64,000 bases of DNA. Origin: Helianthus annuus (Eukaryota; Streptophyta; Magnoliopsida; Asterales; Asteraceae). Where the stretch lies: assembly GCF_002127325.2 (NCBI RefSeq), contig NC_035437.2:111182821-111246820 (forward strand). The letters are read 5' to 3'. The position numbers were made by a program, and so were the translations under genes. Below the pieces are notes generated by a model. It was given only the letters and a program-made list of their open reading frames with translations, was not told the origin of the DNA and searched no databases. This document shows, piece after piece, positions 1 through 12,014 of the stretch. Every line of letters begins with the position of its first letter. Within the stretch, counting starts at the first letter, position 1.

Positions 1-1973
1 GGGGGCTACCCCATGTGTATACTAGACTCGTTACCGTATCGATTGCTGACTGTAGTCATGTTTATGTGCCCTGAAAACATCAATGTCTATCATCATTGAC
101 GTGCCCCAGATCCATTAGTTCACGCCCGTCCTCTGCGGCACGGTGTGAGGCTTGTCAGACCTAAATAGCGCTATCTAACTAATGACCCGCTCGCCATTGG
201 CCCGGCGATTAGTCGATACAAAAAGGAGGGACTTCGTGATAGAGTTTTAGTCTAGTACGTTTATCCGTCCATCCGGACGAGGAATCACATTCCTGAACCA
301 CTGACGTCCTACCCAAGGTAGACGAGGAACCACGTTCCTTAACCCCGTTCCCAACCCAGGGAATCCCATGCTTTGTAAAGGGTGTGAACTCACCTTGGTT
401 TGCTCGGCAGTCAAACACAGAAAGTCAATCAAGTCGCAAGTAGTCAATAACGTCCTAACACGGATATCACGTATAATCAGATTCGAACCAAGTAGTGTAC
501 AAATGTTCAACACGTTTGGCAAGCACGTTTAGCAGTAACAGTTAACAGTCAATAGAAGCACATACGGTTCACAAGTTCAGCCCAACTACTTAGGCCCAAA
601 CACGTAAAAGCAGTTAACACAGAAGCCCATCAGTCTGGCCCATTAACTAAGGCCCAAAAGTGTGGTCTCGAGTCGCAACCGGACTCGCAAGCATGGTCTC
701 GAGTCATGCTGTGTGTTGATCATGGATGGTTGCGAGTCGCAACTGGTGTCGCAACCATGGTTTCGATTCATCATGCTGAGGTCTCGAGTCGCAACGGGAC
801 TCGTAACCTGTGGTTTCGGCTTGTCCTGTTATGGTTGCGAGTCGCAACCGCGTGGTCTCGAGTCATCACGCTGTGGTTGCGAGTCGTAACCGGGTGATTG
901 CGAGTCGGTAACAGTCGTTTTCAAGTTCACGTGTTGATGCAGATGGTCAGATTAATGGTACAGTATAATCAGGCCCAAATCAGGAAACTACCAATAGCAT
1001 TCCACTAACAGTTTTCCTAATCAGGTTACTAGTCAAAGATGGATCAAAATCACAAGGGTTTTCACATTCTTAACTATCATTCAAAGTGTTCTTCACATAT
1101 TCAAACACATATTCAACAAGTTCATAACATATTAACCACTTATTCACCCAAAATCATGAACAACTATCAAGATACAATTTTACTAGCATGCATCCTACTT
1201 GACAAACATATTCATTAGCCGATTTTCTTAGTATAAACACCCAAACTTTTCGGATCTAATCCAAGTGCAACCAATATCATCATTCACCCTTTTTAACATA
1301 CAATGAACCCATTTTCATCATCAAATATTTATGTATAGTTCAACTAATAACAAGAAACATTCATGAACCGATTTCTTTTCAAAACATTATGTATAACTCA
1401 TCTTAACATATTGTCACATAATCTCATCTTACAAACATAACATGAACACACTAACATTCAACAAAGCATTAAGAACACTAACCGGTTATGGGTTTCGAGG
1501 GTGTGTGAAAAGCTTCCAACCGGGTGTGTGTGTGAGCCGATCCAAGTCCAAAGATCCAAGAATGATGGAGTGTGTTTGTGTTCTAGAGTTTAGGTGAGAG
1601 AGAGAAGTAGGAGAGTGTGTGTTGTAATGTTCAACAAAATGGTAACACTAACTAAGGTAGTGTATTTATAGTCAAAGTTCCAAGTGTGTGCACCCTATGG
1701 GTTTCGGCTAAGGGTTTACGGCCCAAAGGCCCAACCGGCCAAAGGTTCTCGGCCCAAGGCCCAAAACCGATTACTAGTCACTCGAGACCTCATGGTCTCG
1801 AGTCGGGTTCCTTGTTGTTTCGTGTCGGGTTCTCGGTTCACATATAACACACATACATATATACATACAATGCACACAAAACAAAGCACATAAAAGTTCA
1901 CGTTATCATTTTAACTAGTCACATAACGTACAAGCAAGTTACAACGAAAGGTTCTAGATTTCGGGTTGTCACA
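1..1973 (-). repeat. 3' LTR of gypsy-1 (partial)
   Basis: This is the left copy of the LTR, equal to 7529-9501 of the right copy. It ends at 1973 with TTGTCACA, so on the minus strand the LTR starts TGTGACAACCC. Small reading frames inside it (for example 209-418 and 1684-1893) recur identically in the other copy and have no protein family resemblance, so they are not annotated as genes. Positions 663-912 carry a cluster of short palindromic repeats. Confidence 0.95.
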
Positions 1974-1987
1974 TCATCCCCAAGTTG
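1974..1987 (-). other. Polypurine tract of gypsy-1
   Basis: On the minus strand the purine-rich run AACTTGGGGATGA abuts the start of the 3' LTR, the expected place for the plus-strand primer of reverse transcription. The match is short and interrupted by a pyrimidine pair, so exact limits are uncertain. Confidence 0.65.
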
Positions 1988-2034
1988 AAAGAAATTTCGT
2001 CCCGAAATTTGACGGCACTCACTGAGGAAGCTAG

Positions 2035-5000
2035 TTAGGTTGCAAGGTTTTCCCGGTTATCCTGGGGTGTCACATCCACCCCCCGTTGATCTGGAATTTC
2101 GTCCCGAAATTCCGTAGCTTCAGCCTCAGTAGCGTTTGTACTGTTCTCAAACAGTTGGGGATACTTTTGTTTCATCCGATCTTCGCGCTCCCAGGTAAAC
2201 TCTGGGCCGCGACGTGAGTTCCAACGAACTCGAACAAGAGGTATTCTAGTGTTCTTGAGGACCTTAACATCCCGGTCCGTGATCTCGACAGGTTCTTCGA
2301 CGAATTTCAACTGTTCGTCGATCGTAAGTTCCTTCAGAGGAACTACGTGCGTCTCATCTGACAGACACTTCTTCAGATTCGACACATGGAAAACGTTGTG
2401 AACTGCACCGAGTTCTGTTGGTAATTTCAGTCTGTAGGCCACCTTGCCTATTTTCTCAAGAATTTCGAAAGGTCCAACGTACCGTGGGTTGAGTTTCCCT
2501 CGTTTACCAAAACGAACCACACCCTTCCAGGGTGAAACTTTGAGTAATACCCGCTCCCCAACCTGGAGCTCAAGTGGTTTCCTGCCCTTATCGGCGTATG
2601 CCTTCTGACGGTCACGAGCGGCCGCCATGCGTTGTCGTATTTGAGCAATCCGCTCAGTAGTGTCTACCACATGTTCTGGACCAGTGATCTGACTATCCCC
2701 CACCTCTGCCCAACAGAGGGGTGACCGGCATTTACGTCCGTACAATGCCTCAAACGGAGCAGCTTTAATGCTGGTGTGGTAGCTGTTATTGTACGAGAAT
2801 TCTACGAGTGGCAGATGCTTTTCCCAGCTGTTGCCAAAGTCGATTACACAAGCGCGAAGCATGTCTTCTAGTGTTTGGATAGTACGCTCGGACTGCCCGT
2901 CCGTCTGCGGGTGGTACGCTGTGCTCATATCTAGACGTGAGCCAAAAGACTTGTGCATTGCCTGCCACAGTTCCGAAGTAAAACGTGCATCTCGATCAGA
3001 GATAATAGAAGTGGGCACCCCGTGCCTCGAAACAACTTCCTTGAGGTATATTTCCGCCAGAGTGGAGAACTTATCCGTCTCCTTGATTGCCAAGAAATGT
3101 GCGGATTTCGTGAGTCGATCCACGATCACCCAGATAGTATCGTTTCCGCGCTGGGATCTAGGTAGGCCAGTAACGAAATCCATGGAAATTTGCTCCCATT
3201 TCCATTGTGGTATCTCTGGTTGCTGAAGTAGGCCTGAAGGTTTCTGATATTCTGTCTTGACTCGCGCACAAGTCAAACACTTGCTGACGTAAGTTGCTAT
3301 GTGGGCCTTCATGCTAGGCCACCAATACGTAGTTTTAATATCGTGGTACATCTTGTCCGAACCAGGGTGTACCGAGTAGCGAGATTTGTGCGCTTCATCC
3401 ATCACAAGTTCTCGTAAATCGCCATAGTGCGGGACCCAGATGCGCCCTGTTACATAATAAGCACCGTCTTCCTTCTGTTCTAAGCGTTGCCTTGACCCGC
3501 GTAGAGCTTCTGCTCTAACGTTTTCTGGTTTCAGTGCTTCTATCTGAGCAGCTCGTATTTGCGAAGGTAGACTAGAATGTATCGTGAGTTGTAAAGCTCT
3601 TACACGCTTAGGCGTAGTGTCCTTTCGACTGAGGGCGTCTGCCACAACATTGGCCTTGCCCGGGTGATACCTGATAGAGCACTCGTAATCATTCAGCAGC
3701 TCGACCCATCGTCGCTGCCGCATATTCAGTTCCTTCTGCTTGAATATGTGTTCTAAACTTCTGTGGTCGGTGTAGATGGCGCACTTGGTTCCGTAAAGGT
3801 AATGCCGCCATAACTTAAGTGCGAAAACAACCGCTCCCAGCTCTAAATCATGTGTCGTGTAGTTCTTCTCGTGAACTTTAAGTTGTCGTGAGGCGTAAGC
3901 TATGACTTTATCTCGTTGCATCAATACACAACCAAGACCTTGAATTGATGCATCACAGTAAACCACAAAATCTTCTGTGCCTTCTGGCAGTGAAAGGATA
4001 GGTGCACTGCAAAGTCTATCCTTTAGATGCTGAAAAGCTAACTCTTGTGCATTTCCCCAACGATAAACAACGCCTTTCTGCGTTAGTAAGGTGAGAGGCT
4101 GCGCGATCTTAGAAAAATCCTTAATGAATCTCCTGTAATATCCTGCCAATCCCAAAAATTGGCGAATTTCCTTTGGTGTGCGAGGCGCAGGCCAGTTCTT
4201 AATAGATTCCACTTTGGATGGATCAACGTGAATCCCATCCTTGTTCACCACATGCCCTAGGAAATGGACTTCACGAAGCCAGAAGTCGCATTTCGAGAAT
4301 TTTGCGTAAAGCTGTTCCTTCCGAAGGAGTTCCAAAATAAGTCGTAGATGCTGTTCGTGCTCTTCTTTACTCTTAGAATAGATCAGGATGTCGTCGATGA
4401 AGACTATAACAAACTTGTCCAGATACGGTTTGCACACTCGATTCATCAAATCCATAAAAACTGCCGGTGCGTTCGTCAGCCCAAACGGCATGACTAGAAA
4501 CTCATAGTGCCCATATCGAGTCCTAAAGGCCGTCTTAGAGACATCCTCTTCCCGAACTCTCAGCTGGTGATATCCCGATCTCAAATCGATCTTCGAATAG
4601 TAGCTCGACCCCTGCAACTGGTCGAACAAGTCGTCAATACGCGGTAGAGGATAACGATTCTTCACAGTCACCTTGTTGAGTTCGCGATAGTCGATACACA
4701 TTCTGAAGGTACCATCCTTCTTTTTCACAAATAACACTGGAGCTCCCCAAGGCGATGAGCTAGGACGAATGAAACCCTTATCCAAGAGTTCTTGTAGTTG
4801 CGTGGAGAGTTCTTCCAACTCTGATGGCGCTAAACGATAAGGTGCACGGGCTACAGGCGCGGCTCCAGGAGCTAGATCAATCTGAAACTCGACTTGGCGA
4901 TGGGGCGGAAGACCAGGTAATTCCTCAGGGAATACCTCAGGATAATCGCGTACAACCGGAAAATCTTCTAGCTTCTTCTCCTTTTCTGTGGTATCAGTAA

Positions 5001-6519
5001 CTAGAGCCAAAATCGTTGTGTGGCCCTTTCGTAAGCATTTCTGGGCCTTAAGAAGAGAGATGATGTTCTCAACAGCACTTCTCTTGTCGCCACGTATCAT
5101 GAGAGGTTCACCACCTAAACCAGGAATACGAACGATCTTCTCGTTGCAAAGAATCTCTGCTCGGTGTTGGGATAACCAATCCATCCCAATGACAACGTCG
5201 AAACTACCCAAGACAATAGGAATAAGATCGATAGCGAAGGTCTGATTAGCGAGAATAAGCTGGCAACCCTTGACTACGTGTGAGGCTTCCAAATTCTTAC
5301 CATTAGCTAGCTCTACAGTGTGCTTGTCGCTCAGGGGTGTAGGAATACGCTTAAGCATCTTACTGACTTCTAGTGACACATAGCTAGTATCGGCACCCGA
5401 ATCAAATAAGACTGTAACATAAAAGTCGTCGAGAAGGAACTTACCCGTCACCACGTTGGGATCATTCCTTGCTTCACCTTGGCCAATCACGAACACACGT
5501 CCCCTAGCACCATTGTTGTTGTTGTTCCCATTGTTACCATTCCCCTGATTGTTGTTGTTCTGGTTCAGTTGGGGACAATCCTTCTTGAAGTGGCCTTCAG
5601 CTCCACACTGAAAGCACCCTTTGTTGTTACCCTGCTGCTGTCGCTGGTTCTGCTGAGGTTGCTGACGATTCTGGTTGACGGGGTATGCGCTTCTGCAATC
5701 CTTTGCAACATGACCAGGCTTGTTGCATCGATGACAGTTGCCCCTGGTGCATGGCCCACTGTGGTGTAGGCTGCAGCGATTGCACTTGGGGTGATTCCCC
5801 TTGTATCCACCATGACTTTGACCACCAGACGACTGCTGACTGGGGCTCTTGTGATCGTCCGTCTTTCTCTGCTGAGACTGAGTTTGCACTGAAGTTGAAC
5901 CCCTGCTTGAAGTTCCATCCCATTTCCGTTTATCCCCACTAGAAGTACCAGAAGTAGTTGCAGCACCTATACGCTTCGGTAACTTGTTCTGCTCCACCGC
6001 TTGGTCAGTGAGACGGTGAGCCAACTGTACAACCTGCTGGATAGTAGTCAACCTCGCTGAAGTCACATGACTTTGGATCTCTGGCACCAAGCCCTTGAGA
6101 TAGAGTTCAATTCGCTTGTAGGGAGGATCCACCATAGTAGGACACAACAAAGCAAGCTCATGCGATCTCTTAGTGTATGCCTCAATTTCTGACCCTGACA
6201 TCTTGAGATTGTAAAACTCATCCTCCAGTTTGTGAATGTCGTCACGACTGCAGTATTCCTCCCTGATCATTTCCTTGAAGTTTTCCCATGGGGTGGCGTT
6301 GGCAGCAACCAACCCTAACATCTGCACTTGAGCATTCCACCACGTGAGAGCCAAACCCTCGAGAGTACCAGTAGCATACTTCACCCTGCGCGCTTCAGGG
6401 CATTCGCACATTTCGAACACAGACTCCAGTTTCTCAAACCAGTGTAGGAGACCTACTGCTCCTTCAGTGCCGCTAAAAGTTGTGGGTCGACAGTCCATAA
6501 AGGTCTTAAAAGTGCACAC
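2035..6519 (-). CDS. gypsy-1 Gag-Pol polyprotein (uninterrupted main frame)
   Basis: A 1494-codon open frame encodes the replication proteins of gypsy-1. In order it shows a gag region, two CCHC zinc knuckles (about residues 255-310; [14 protein letters not shown] and [14 protein letters not shown]), an aspartic protease ([11 protein letters not shown], about 368), reverse transcriptase with the FIDDILIY active-site motif (about 705), RNase H (YCDAS, about 850), integrase with an HHCC region and the DDE core from about 1115, and a chromodomain-like tail. The first codon of the open frame at 6519 is GTG, and the first ATG lies a few codons inside it. True translation therefore probably begins upstream at 6729, across a candidate intron. 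No frameshift or internal stop is seen after 6519. Confidence 0.93.
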   Translation of the reverse strand: MCTFKTFMDCRPTTFSGTEGAVGLLHWFEKLESVFEMCECPEARRVKYATGTLEGLALTWWNAQVQMLGLVAANATPWENFKEMIREEYCSRDDIHKLEDEFYNLKMSGSEIEAYTKRSHELALLCPTMVDPPYKRIELYLKGLVPEIQSHVTSARLTTIQQVVQLAHRLTDQAVEQNKLPKRIGAATTSGTSSGDKRKWDGTSSRGSTSVQTQSQQRKTDDHKSPSQQSSGGQSHGGYKGNHPKCNRCSLHHSGPCTRGNCHRCNKPGHVAKDCRSAYPVNQNRQQPQQNQRQQQGNNKGCFQCGAEGHFKKDCPQLNQNNNNQGNGNNGNNNNNGARGRVFVIGQGEARNDPNVVTGKFLLDDFYVTVLFDSGADTSYVSLEVSKMLKRIPTPLSDKHTVELANGKNLEASHVVKGCQLILANQTFAIDLIPIVLGSFDVVIGMDWLSQHRAEILCNEKIVRIPGLGGEPLMIRGDKRSAVENIISLLKAQKCLRKGHTTILALVTDTTEKEKKLEDFPVVRDYPEVFPEELPGLPPHRQVEFQIDLAPGAAPVARAPYRLAPSELEELSTQLQELLDKGFIRPSSSPWGAPVLFVKKKDGTFRMCIDYRELNKVTVKNRYPLPRIDDLFDQLQGSSYYSKIDLRSGYHQLRVREEDVSKTAFRTRYGHYEFLVMPFGLTNAPAVFMDLMNRVCKPYLDKFVIVFIDDILIYSKSKEEHEQHLRLILELLRKEQLYAKFSKCDFWLREVHFLGHVVNKDGIHVDPSKVESIKNWPAPRTPKEIRQFLGLAGYYRRFIKDFSKIAQPLTLLTQKGVVYRWGNAQELAFQHLKDRLCSAPILSLPEGTEDFVVYCDASIQGLGCVLMQRDKVIAYASRQLKVHEKNYTTHDLELGAVVFALKLWRHYLYGTKCAIYTDHRSLEHIFKQKELNMRQRRWVELLNDYECSIRYHPGKANVVADALSRKDTTPKRVRALQLTIHSSLPSQIRAAQIEALKPENVRAEALRGSRQRLEQKEDGAYYVTGRIWVPHYGDLRELVMDEAHKSRYSVHPGSDKMYHDIKTTYWWPSMKAHIATYVSKCLTCARVKTEYQKPSGLLQQPEIPQWKWEQISMDFVTGLPRSQRGNDTIWVIVDRLTKSAHFLAIKETDKFSTLAEIYLKEVVSRHGVPTSIISDRDARFTSELWQAMHKSFGSRLDMSTAYHPQTDGQSERTIQTLEDMLRACVIDFGNSWEKHLPLVEFSYNNSYHTSIKAAPFEALYGRKCRSPLCWAEVGDSQITGPEHVVDTTERIAQIRQRMAAARDRQKAYADKGRKPLELQVGERVLLKVSPWKGVVRFGKRGKLNPRYVGPFEILEKIGKVAYRLKLPTELGAVHNVFHVSNLKKCLSDETHVVPLKELTIDEQLKFVEEPVEITDRDVKVLKNTRIPLVRVRWNSRRGPEFTWEREDRMKQKYPQLFENSTNATEAEATEFRDEIPDQRGVDVTPQDNRENLAT

Positions 6520-6539
6520 CGGTGCCTGAGCATACTGAC

Positions 6540-6638
6540 CTAAGGTAGGTGAAAGAAAAGACAGAGATTATCACAAAGGTTGGTTCACGAGAGTAGGATC
6601 CAAATGATCCTAGAACAATTTCGGACTGCAGGATATAC
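6540..6638 (-). other. Candidate 99-bp intron in gypsy-1 gag
   Basis: Read on the minus strand, the segment starts GTATATCC after GGAG and ends in a pyrimidine-rich stretch closing with CTACCTTAG. It contains in-frame TAG, TGA and TAA codons. It is 99 nt, both borders are phase 1, and removal restores one open gag-pol frame from the ATG at 6729. This is inference from sequence; splicing of the transcript has not been shown. Confidence 0.55.
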
Positions 6639-6729
6639 CTCCTGCGTGTGCAGCTGCGAGCGCTGCGGCAACTCGTTCGTTGATCAAAGCCGTCAACTGG
6701 GCTTGTGTCATGTTAACGCGTCCAGACAT
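6610..6729 (-). CDS. Putative 5' gag exon of gypsy-1 (short frame ending at a stop unless spliced)
   Basis: An ATG at 6729 opens 39 codons ending with TAG at 6610-6612. The peptide begins MSGRVNMTQAQLTALINERV, an alanine-rich gag-like start: the second Tekay-like element in this window has a comparable stretch ([15 protein letters not shown]) near its Gag start. The frame is the same as the main gag-pol frame starting at 6519. A splice donor after 6639 and an acceptor before 6539 would join the two without changing frame, so this is best read as the first gag exon. Confidence 0.6.
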   Translation of the reverse strand: MSGRVNMTQAQLTALINERVAAALAAAHAGGISCSPKLF

Positions 6730-7020
6730 GGTTCTTCATAATAAGAGTAACACGTGTGAGAGAGGTTCGCGAAAGCACGATAGTAGGACAGAGTAAGCAC
6801 GCACGTGTTCAAACAACAGTAGCTATACTAATCAAGCATACCATGAGCAGTGTACTACGCAACTAACAAGTAGGCAATATACATACATCATATTACCTAG
6901 AACGTCGAGCCTTGCATGAGGAGCGAAGTGTCGTTGTGGACCGTCGAGCGCTATACCGGTTATAGTCTGGTTTTAACAAAAACGTTTCTCCTTTATTAAA
7001 ACCAAGTTCACTATAACCAA

Positions 7021-7034
7021 TGGCTCTGATACCA
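7021..7034 (-). other. Primer binding site of gypsy-1 (tRNA-iMet)
   Basis: On the minus strand these bases read TGGTATCAGAGCCA, the complement of the 3' end of plant initiator methionine tRNA. The site lies three bases from the 5' LTR border at 7038, which fixes the element's orientation as minus. Confidence 0.93.
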
Positions 7035-7037
7035 ATC

Positions 7038-9501
7038 TGTCACACCCCCAAAATCCCACCTGCGGAGTACTACCGCTTGGAGGCGTGACTGACCAGGATC
7101 CAGCCACCAATCATACTGAACAAGCATATAAGTAGTTATAAAAGTTTAACCATCACAATTGGTGTTTCAAAACAAACAAGTTAAGTTGCAAGCGGAAGCA
7201 TAAGTTCAAAGTTATAACATAAGTTCCAAAAGTTTCAAGTTTAACATAGTCTTGTAGCAATCCCTGTCCCACAACGATCTTCCTCCATGCAAGCTCCCAC
7301 TGAGTACCTATGGTCCTGCAAAGCATGTAGTAACGAGTCAACAACTAGTTGAGTGAGTTCACGGGTGGGCGTTCGTTTTAGTTGTTTCGAAAACAGTTTA
7401 CTTTATCTGGCATCCTGCCGTGGGGGTTACCCCATAGTTTTAAAAAAACGTGACCAGTTCGTTCCCAGTTACTCCGGCACTCCGGCCGTGGGGGCTACCC
7501 CATGTACATCATCTGGCTCTCCAGCCGTGGGGGCTACCCCATGTGTATACTAGACTCGTTACCGTATCGATTGCTGACTGTAGTCATGTTTATGTGCCCT
7601 GAAAACATCAATGTCTATCATCATTGACGTGCCCCAGATCCATTAGTTCACGCCCGTCCTCTGCGGCACGGTGTGAGGCTTGTCAGACCTAAATAGCGCT
7701 ATCTAACTAATGACCCGCTCGCCATTGGCCCGGCGATTAGTCGATACAAAAAGGAGGGACTTCGTGATAGAGTTTTAGTCTAGTACGTTTATCCGTCCAT
7801 CCGGACGAGGAATCACATTCCTGAACCACTGACGTCCTACCCAAGGTAGACGAGGAACCACGTTCCTTAACCCCGTTCCCAACCCAGGGAATCCCATGCT
7901 TTGTAAAGGGTGTGAACTCACCTTGGTTTGCTCGGCAGTCAAACACAGAAAGTCAATCAAGTCGCAAGTAGTCAATAACGTCCTAACACGGATATCACGT
8001 ATAATCAGATTCGAACCAAGTAGTGTACAAATGTTCAACACGTTTGGCAAGCACGTTTAGCAGTAACAGTTAACAGTCAATAGAAGCACATACGGTTCAC
8101 AAGTTCAGCCCAACTACTTAGGCCCAAACACGTAAAAGCAGTTAACACAGAAGCCCATCAGTCTGGCCCATTAACTAAGGCCCAAAAGTGTGGTCTCGAG
8201 TCGCAACCGGACTCGCAAGCATGGTCTCAAGTCATGCTGTGTGTTGATCATGGATGGTTGCGAGTCGCAACTGGTGTCGCAACCATGGTTTCGATTCATC
8301 ATGCTGAGGTCTCGAGTCGCAACGGGACTCGTAACCTGTGGTTTCGGCTTGTCCTGTTATGGTTGCGAGTCGCAACCGCGTGGTCTCGAGTCATCACGCT
8401 GTGGTTGCGAGTCGTAACCGGGTGATTGCGAGTCGGTAACAGTCGTTTTCAAGTTCACGTGTTGATGCAGATGGTCAGATTAATGGTACAGTATAATCAG
8501 GCCCAAATCAGGAAACTACCAATAGCATTCCACTAACAGTTTTCCTAATCAGGTTACTAGTCAAAGATGGATCAAAATCACAAGGGTTTTCACATTCTTA
8601 ACTATCATTCAAAGTGTTCTTCACATATTCAAACACATATTCAACAAGTTCATAACATATTAACCACTTATTCACCCAAAATCATGAACAACTATCAAGA
8701 TACAATTTTACTAGCATGCATCCTACTTGACAAACATATTCATTAGCCGATTTTCTTAGTATAAACACCCAAACTTTTCGGATCTAATCCAAGTGCAACC
8801 AATATCATCATTCACCCTTTTTAACATACAATGAACCCATTTTCATCATCAAATATTTATGTATAGTTCAACTAATAACAAGAAACATTCATGAACCGAT
8901 TTCTTTTCAAAACATTATGTATAACTCATCTTAACATATTGTCACATAATCTCATCTTACAAACATAACATGAACACACTAACATTCAACAAAGCATTAA
9001 GAACACTAACCGGTTATGGGTTTCGAGGGTGTGTGAAAAGCTTCCAACCGGGTGTGTGTGTGAGCCGATCCAAGTCCAAAGATCCAAGAATGATGGAGTG
9101 TGTTTGTGTTCTAGAGTTTAGGTGAGAGAGAGAAGTAGGAGAGTGTGTGTTGTAATGTTCAACAAAATGGTAACACTAACTAAGGTAGTGTATTTATAGT
9201 CAAAGTTCCAAGTGTGTGCACCCTATGGGTTTCGGCTAAGGGTTTACGGCCCAAAGGCCCAACCGGCCAAAGGTTCTCGGCCCAAGGCCCAAAACCGATT
9301 ACTAGTCACTCGAGACCTCATGGTCTCGAGTCGGGTTCCTTGTTGTTTCGTGTCGGGTTCTCGGTTCACATATAACACACATACATATATACATACAATG
9401 CACACAAAACAAAGCACATAAAAGTTCACGTTATCATTTTAACTAGTCACATAACGTACAAGCAAGTTACAACGAAAGGTTCTAGATTTCGGGTTGTCAC
9501 A
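7038..9501 (-). repeat. 5' LTR of gypsy-1 (complete, 2464 bp)
   Basis: The copy runs from TGTCACACCCCC at 7038 to GGTTGTCACA at 9501, giving TG...CA ends on the minus strand. It contains three copies of a hairpin-forming motif, CCGTGGGGGCTACCCCAT or a one-base variant (7418-7435, 7486-7503, 7525-7542), and a palindrome-rich stretch at 8191-8440. As the upstream LTR it should hold the promoter of the element; no clear TATA box could be assigned by eye. Confidence 0.95.
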
Positions 9502-10580
9502 CGACCCCCCTCCTACCTCCATAAACCCACACCCACACACCCTACCTGGTCCACCGAAAGCCAGATCCAAGACCCGACCCGTTTGTGCGGTGGTTGATGT
9601 CATGATGAGCTCCCAGTAAGATCTATTTATGTAAGAACATGAACTCACCGCCGACCCCGGATGAACTCGCTGCCGACCCCCGGAGTTGATGAACTTGCTA
9701 TCGGCATAACTGAGAATATGGAAAGTGGTGGTGTGTCGATGGGAACTGCAAGTTGTGTTTTTAAGGTTTTTCTCATTTGATCTACCCATGGTTAGTTGCC
9801 GGTGGTTGGAGCCACAAAGGAGTTTACAGAAGCCATTTGTTTTGATACTCTCTAAAATGGTTCTGATTTTTGCCTAATTTCTTTGTATATTGACTTTAAA
9901 TGGGTTTTGTTTGGTGAAGCGTGACTCACGTGGTGTTCAAAGATATGGTTCACCTTCTGTAAATGCGCTTTTTTTTGTGAAGCATGACTCACGGCAGTGG
10001 GGGGGGGGGGGGTTGATCTGTGCTGATTTGTGTCTTTGTCTCTTCGAAAAACAGTGGGTGTTGATCTGTGTTGATTCGTTTTTTTTATATTGGGGGTTGA
10101 GTTGTGTTCTTGATTCTGATGGTATTTTGGTTTGTTGGGGGTTTGATTTGTGTTCTTAACATAAAACGTAAAACACAAAAAGCTTAACGTAAAACGTAAA
10201 GTTTTTTACGTAAAACGTAAAAAGTTTAACGTAAAACGTAAAAAGGTTAACGTAAAAACGTAAAACGTAAAAATCTGTAAAAAAAAATCTGAATTTGAAA
10301 ATGTTTTAATAAAAAATTATGTTTAAAAAATAAAAACTAATATAATAATACAAAAAAGTAATAATAAAAAACAATAAAGACAAAAAGACAAAATAGAGTA
10401 ATTTTACTAAAATACCCTTTTGGATTAAAATATTAAAGACATAATAAGACAAAAAATATTTAATATTATTTTTAAATACTTTTAATCTCATCCATCCATC
10501 TTCTTGATCTAATGGCTAGAAAGTGGTTCTCATGGTTCTTACAACTGGAGGTGGTTTTCATTTTAGCGCTCCCCTATATA
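9502..10580. other. Gene-free flank right of gypsy-1
   Basis: No conserved protein or RNA gene is recognisable. The stretch includes a (G)12 run near 10000-10012, T-rich segments and, at its end, the AACGTAAA repeat tract described separately. Reading frames here are short and compositionally biased. Confidence 0.6.
10158..10275. repeat. Short tandem repeat tract (AACGTAAA units)
   Basis: About a dozen imperfect copies of AACGTAAA, often paired as AACGTAAAACGTAAAA, follow one another. The unit does not match the usual plant telomere repeat. Function unknown. Confidence 0.8.
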
Positions 10581-10945
10581 TATATAGGGTTAGGGTAAAA
10601 TGAAAACTCATACGAGTTATGAGTTATGAGAACTTAGATAACTCGGCCTTACGAAAGGTTTTTTCAATTTCTTTTTGTCAAAAATCCTAAAAAATCAACT
10701 TTTCCAAAAAAAAATCATTTTTTTTTTAAATTTACAGCATCCGTAAATGCTGTAAAAAGGTAATGCCATGCTTATATTATCAGTTTTTTACAGCTGCTGT
10801 AAGGGGCCGAAAACATCCTTTCGATTTTTTTTTAAATTTTTAGTCAGCTTTGGAACATTAAACTAGAGGTGTAAAAAAATGGGGTCGAAACTCGCTTAGA
10901 AAGGCCGAGTTCTCTAAGTTCTCACAACTTGTGGGAACCCCCCCC
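10581..10945. mobile_element. Small fold-back element (MITE-like)
   Basis: The arm at 10628-10650 (GAGAACTTAGATAACTCGG...) pairs with the arm at 10901-10923 in inverted orientation with one mismatch visible. The left end follows TATATATATA and begins TAGGGTTAGGG. There is no coding capacity. Exact ends and target duplication could not be fixed. Confidence 0.6.
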
Positions 10946-10967
10946 CTCCCCACCCCCGCGCGCGCGA

Positions 10968-11008
<41 letters not shown>
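10935..11008. repeat. Low-complexity C-rich, GCGCGC and poly-A tract
   Basis: A C-rich stretch, a short (GC)n run and an uninterrupted run of more than 35 A residues follow directly after the fold-back element. The poly-A run might be the tail of a retroposed sequence, but no body could be recognised. Confidence 0.8.
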
Positions 11009-11011
<3 letters not shown>

Positions 11012-11998
11012 AAACCCCACGCCTACTCCACTCAACCTAAATGCTAAAAGCTAAACCCCACAATTAAATGTGTCCAAACTTATACAACGGCGTGTCCAGT
11101 TTGCGTATGCATCCAAGATAGGATGCAATTATGGGACATGTCTAGCTTTTTATGACTTACTCCCATATGTTGGAGTGAGTGTGTTAATGACACTTAATAA
11201 AATTTTATATAGAGAAGCATGTAACTACTTATATACTGCTAGAGAGAAAGAGAGATGAATATGTAGCCACATAACGAACGTATCTATCACATCTAAAACA
11301 ATAGGTAAATGTATTTACGTGGTTTCGAAAATTTTCTAAACTTATTGGTTTTGTGAACCTCCCCGTATATATACCCCTCCTGGAAGTTCCACAATTTTAA
11401 AGTTTTTAACTATTTTAAAACTTCCACAATTTTAGTTTAACTAAAATAAATAAAAACCACACATGTTTAACGATAGAAACATTCTGATTTATTTATTTAT
11501 AAGTAATAAATTAAAAAAAATAAGTTTTTTATAGCTCGTGTGGTCAACATTATTGTGTGATTGGTTGAGGATCAGCGTTGGTGATTTTCTGGGTCTCTAA
11601 TGGGCTAGAACTGGTTAGGCCGTAAGTGGTCCTGTTCGAGCCAATGTCAAATATGGGCTGGTGGGTATAGATATGGGTCAAAGACAAGGACCGGGTTGGT
11701 GGTCCCTTCTTGTAGCGGCTTAAATTGTACAAAGTCTTGTTCCTCAAAGCCGTTTGAAAACTACTGAACCATTCAAACCAAAACAAGTCAGAACTCGGTT
11801 TTGACAGGTTAACAGTTTGGATTCAAACTTGAAACCGGCCATGAAAACCAAAACAGCCGCTAAATGTTTGATTTTGACAGTTTGTATATTTTAGCAGTTT
11901 GGTCTAAAACTTGAAATTGACCATGTAACAACCACAACCATACCCAGTAAATCCCACAAATAGCAAAGCTACTCATAGGGTCTGGGGAGTTGAAATTG
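11009..11998. other. Gene-free AT-rich spacer
   Basis: No gene family, long repeat or RNA gene was recognised. Reading frames are short and lack family resemblance. Confidence 0.55.
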
Positions 11999-12014
11999 AC
12001 CATGTAAACGAGTT

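Larger units (their letters stand above)
1..9501 (-). mobile_element. Ty3/gypsy LTR retrotransposon (gypsy-1), chromovirus/Tekay-like, left LTR truncated by window edge
   Basis: Two near-identical LTR copies lie 7528 bp apart and flank an internal region of 5064 bp. That region holds, in minus-strand order, a primer binding site, gag, protease, reverse transcriptase, RNase H, integrase and a chromodomain-like tail. The order RT before integrase is the Ty3/gypsy order, and the C-terminal segment ending in FTWERED suggests a chromovirus of the Tekay/Del type. Assuming equal LTR lengths, the full element is about 9.99 kb and begins about 490 bp before the window. I saw one substitution between the LTR copies over 1973 bp (G at 690, A at 8230), so insertion is very recent. 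The base quintet to the right of the element is CGACC; its partner lies outside the window. Confidence 0.95.

Noticed and set aside
209..897. Small reading frames in the gypsy-1 LTRs (also 7737-8425, 1684-1901, 9212-9429)
   Set aside because: They recur identically in both LTR copies, overlap on both strands and show no protein family resemblance. They are noncoding LTR sequence.
7021..7034. tRNA gene fragments suggested by the TGGTATCAGAGCCA motif (also at 24680, 43564, 63435)
   Set aside because: They are primer binding sites next to LTR borders; no cloverleaf or upstream tRNA sequence is present.
10158..10275. Interstitial telomere repeats
   Set aside because: The unit is AACGTAAA, not the usual plant TTTAGGG type.
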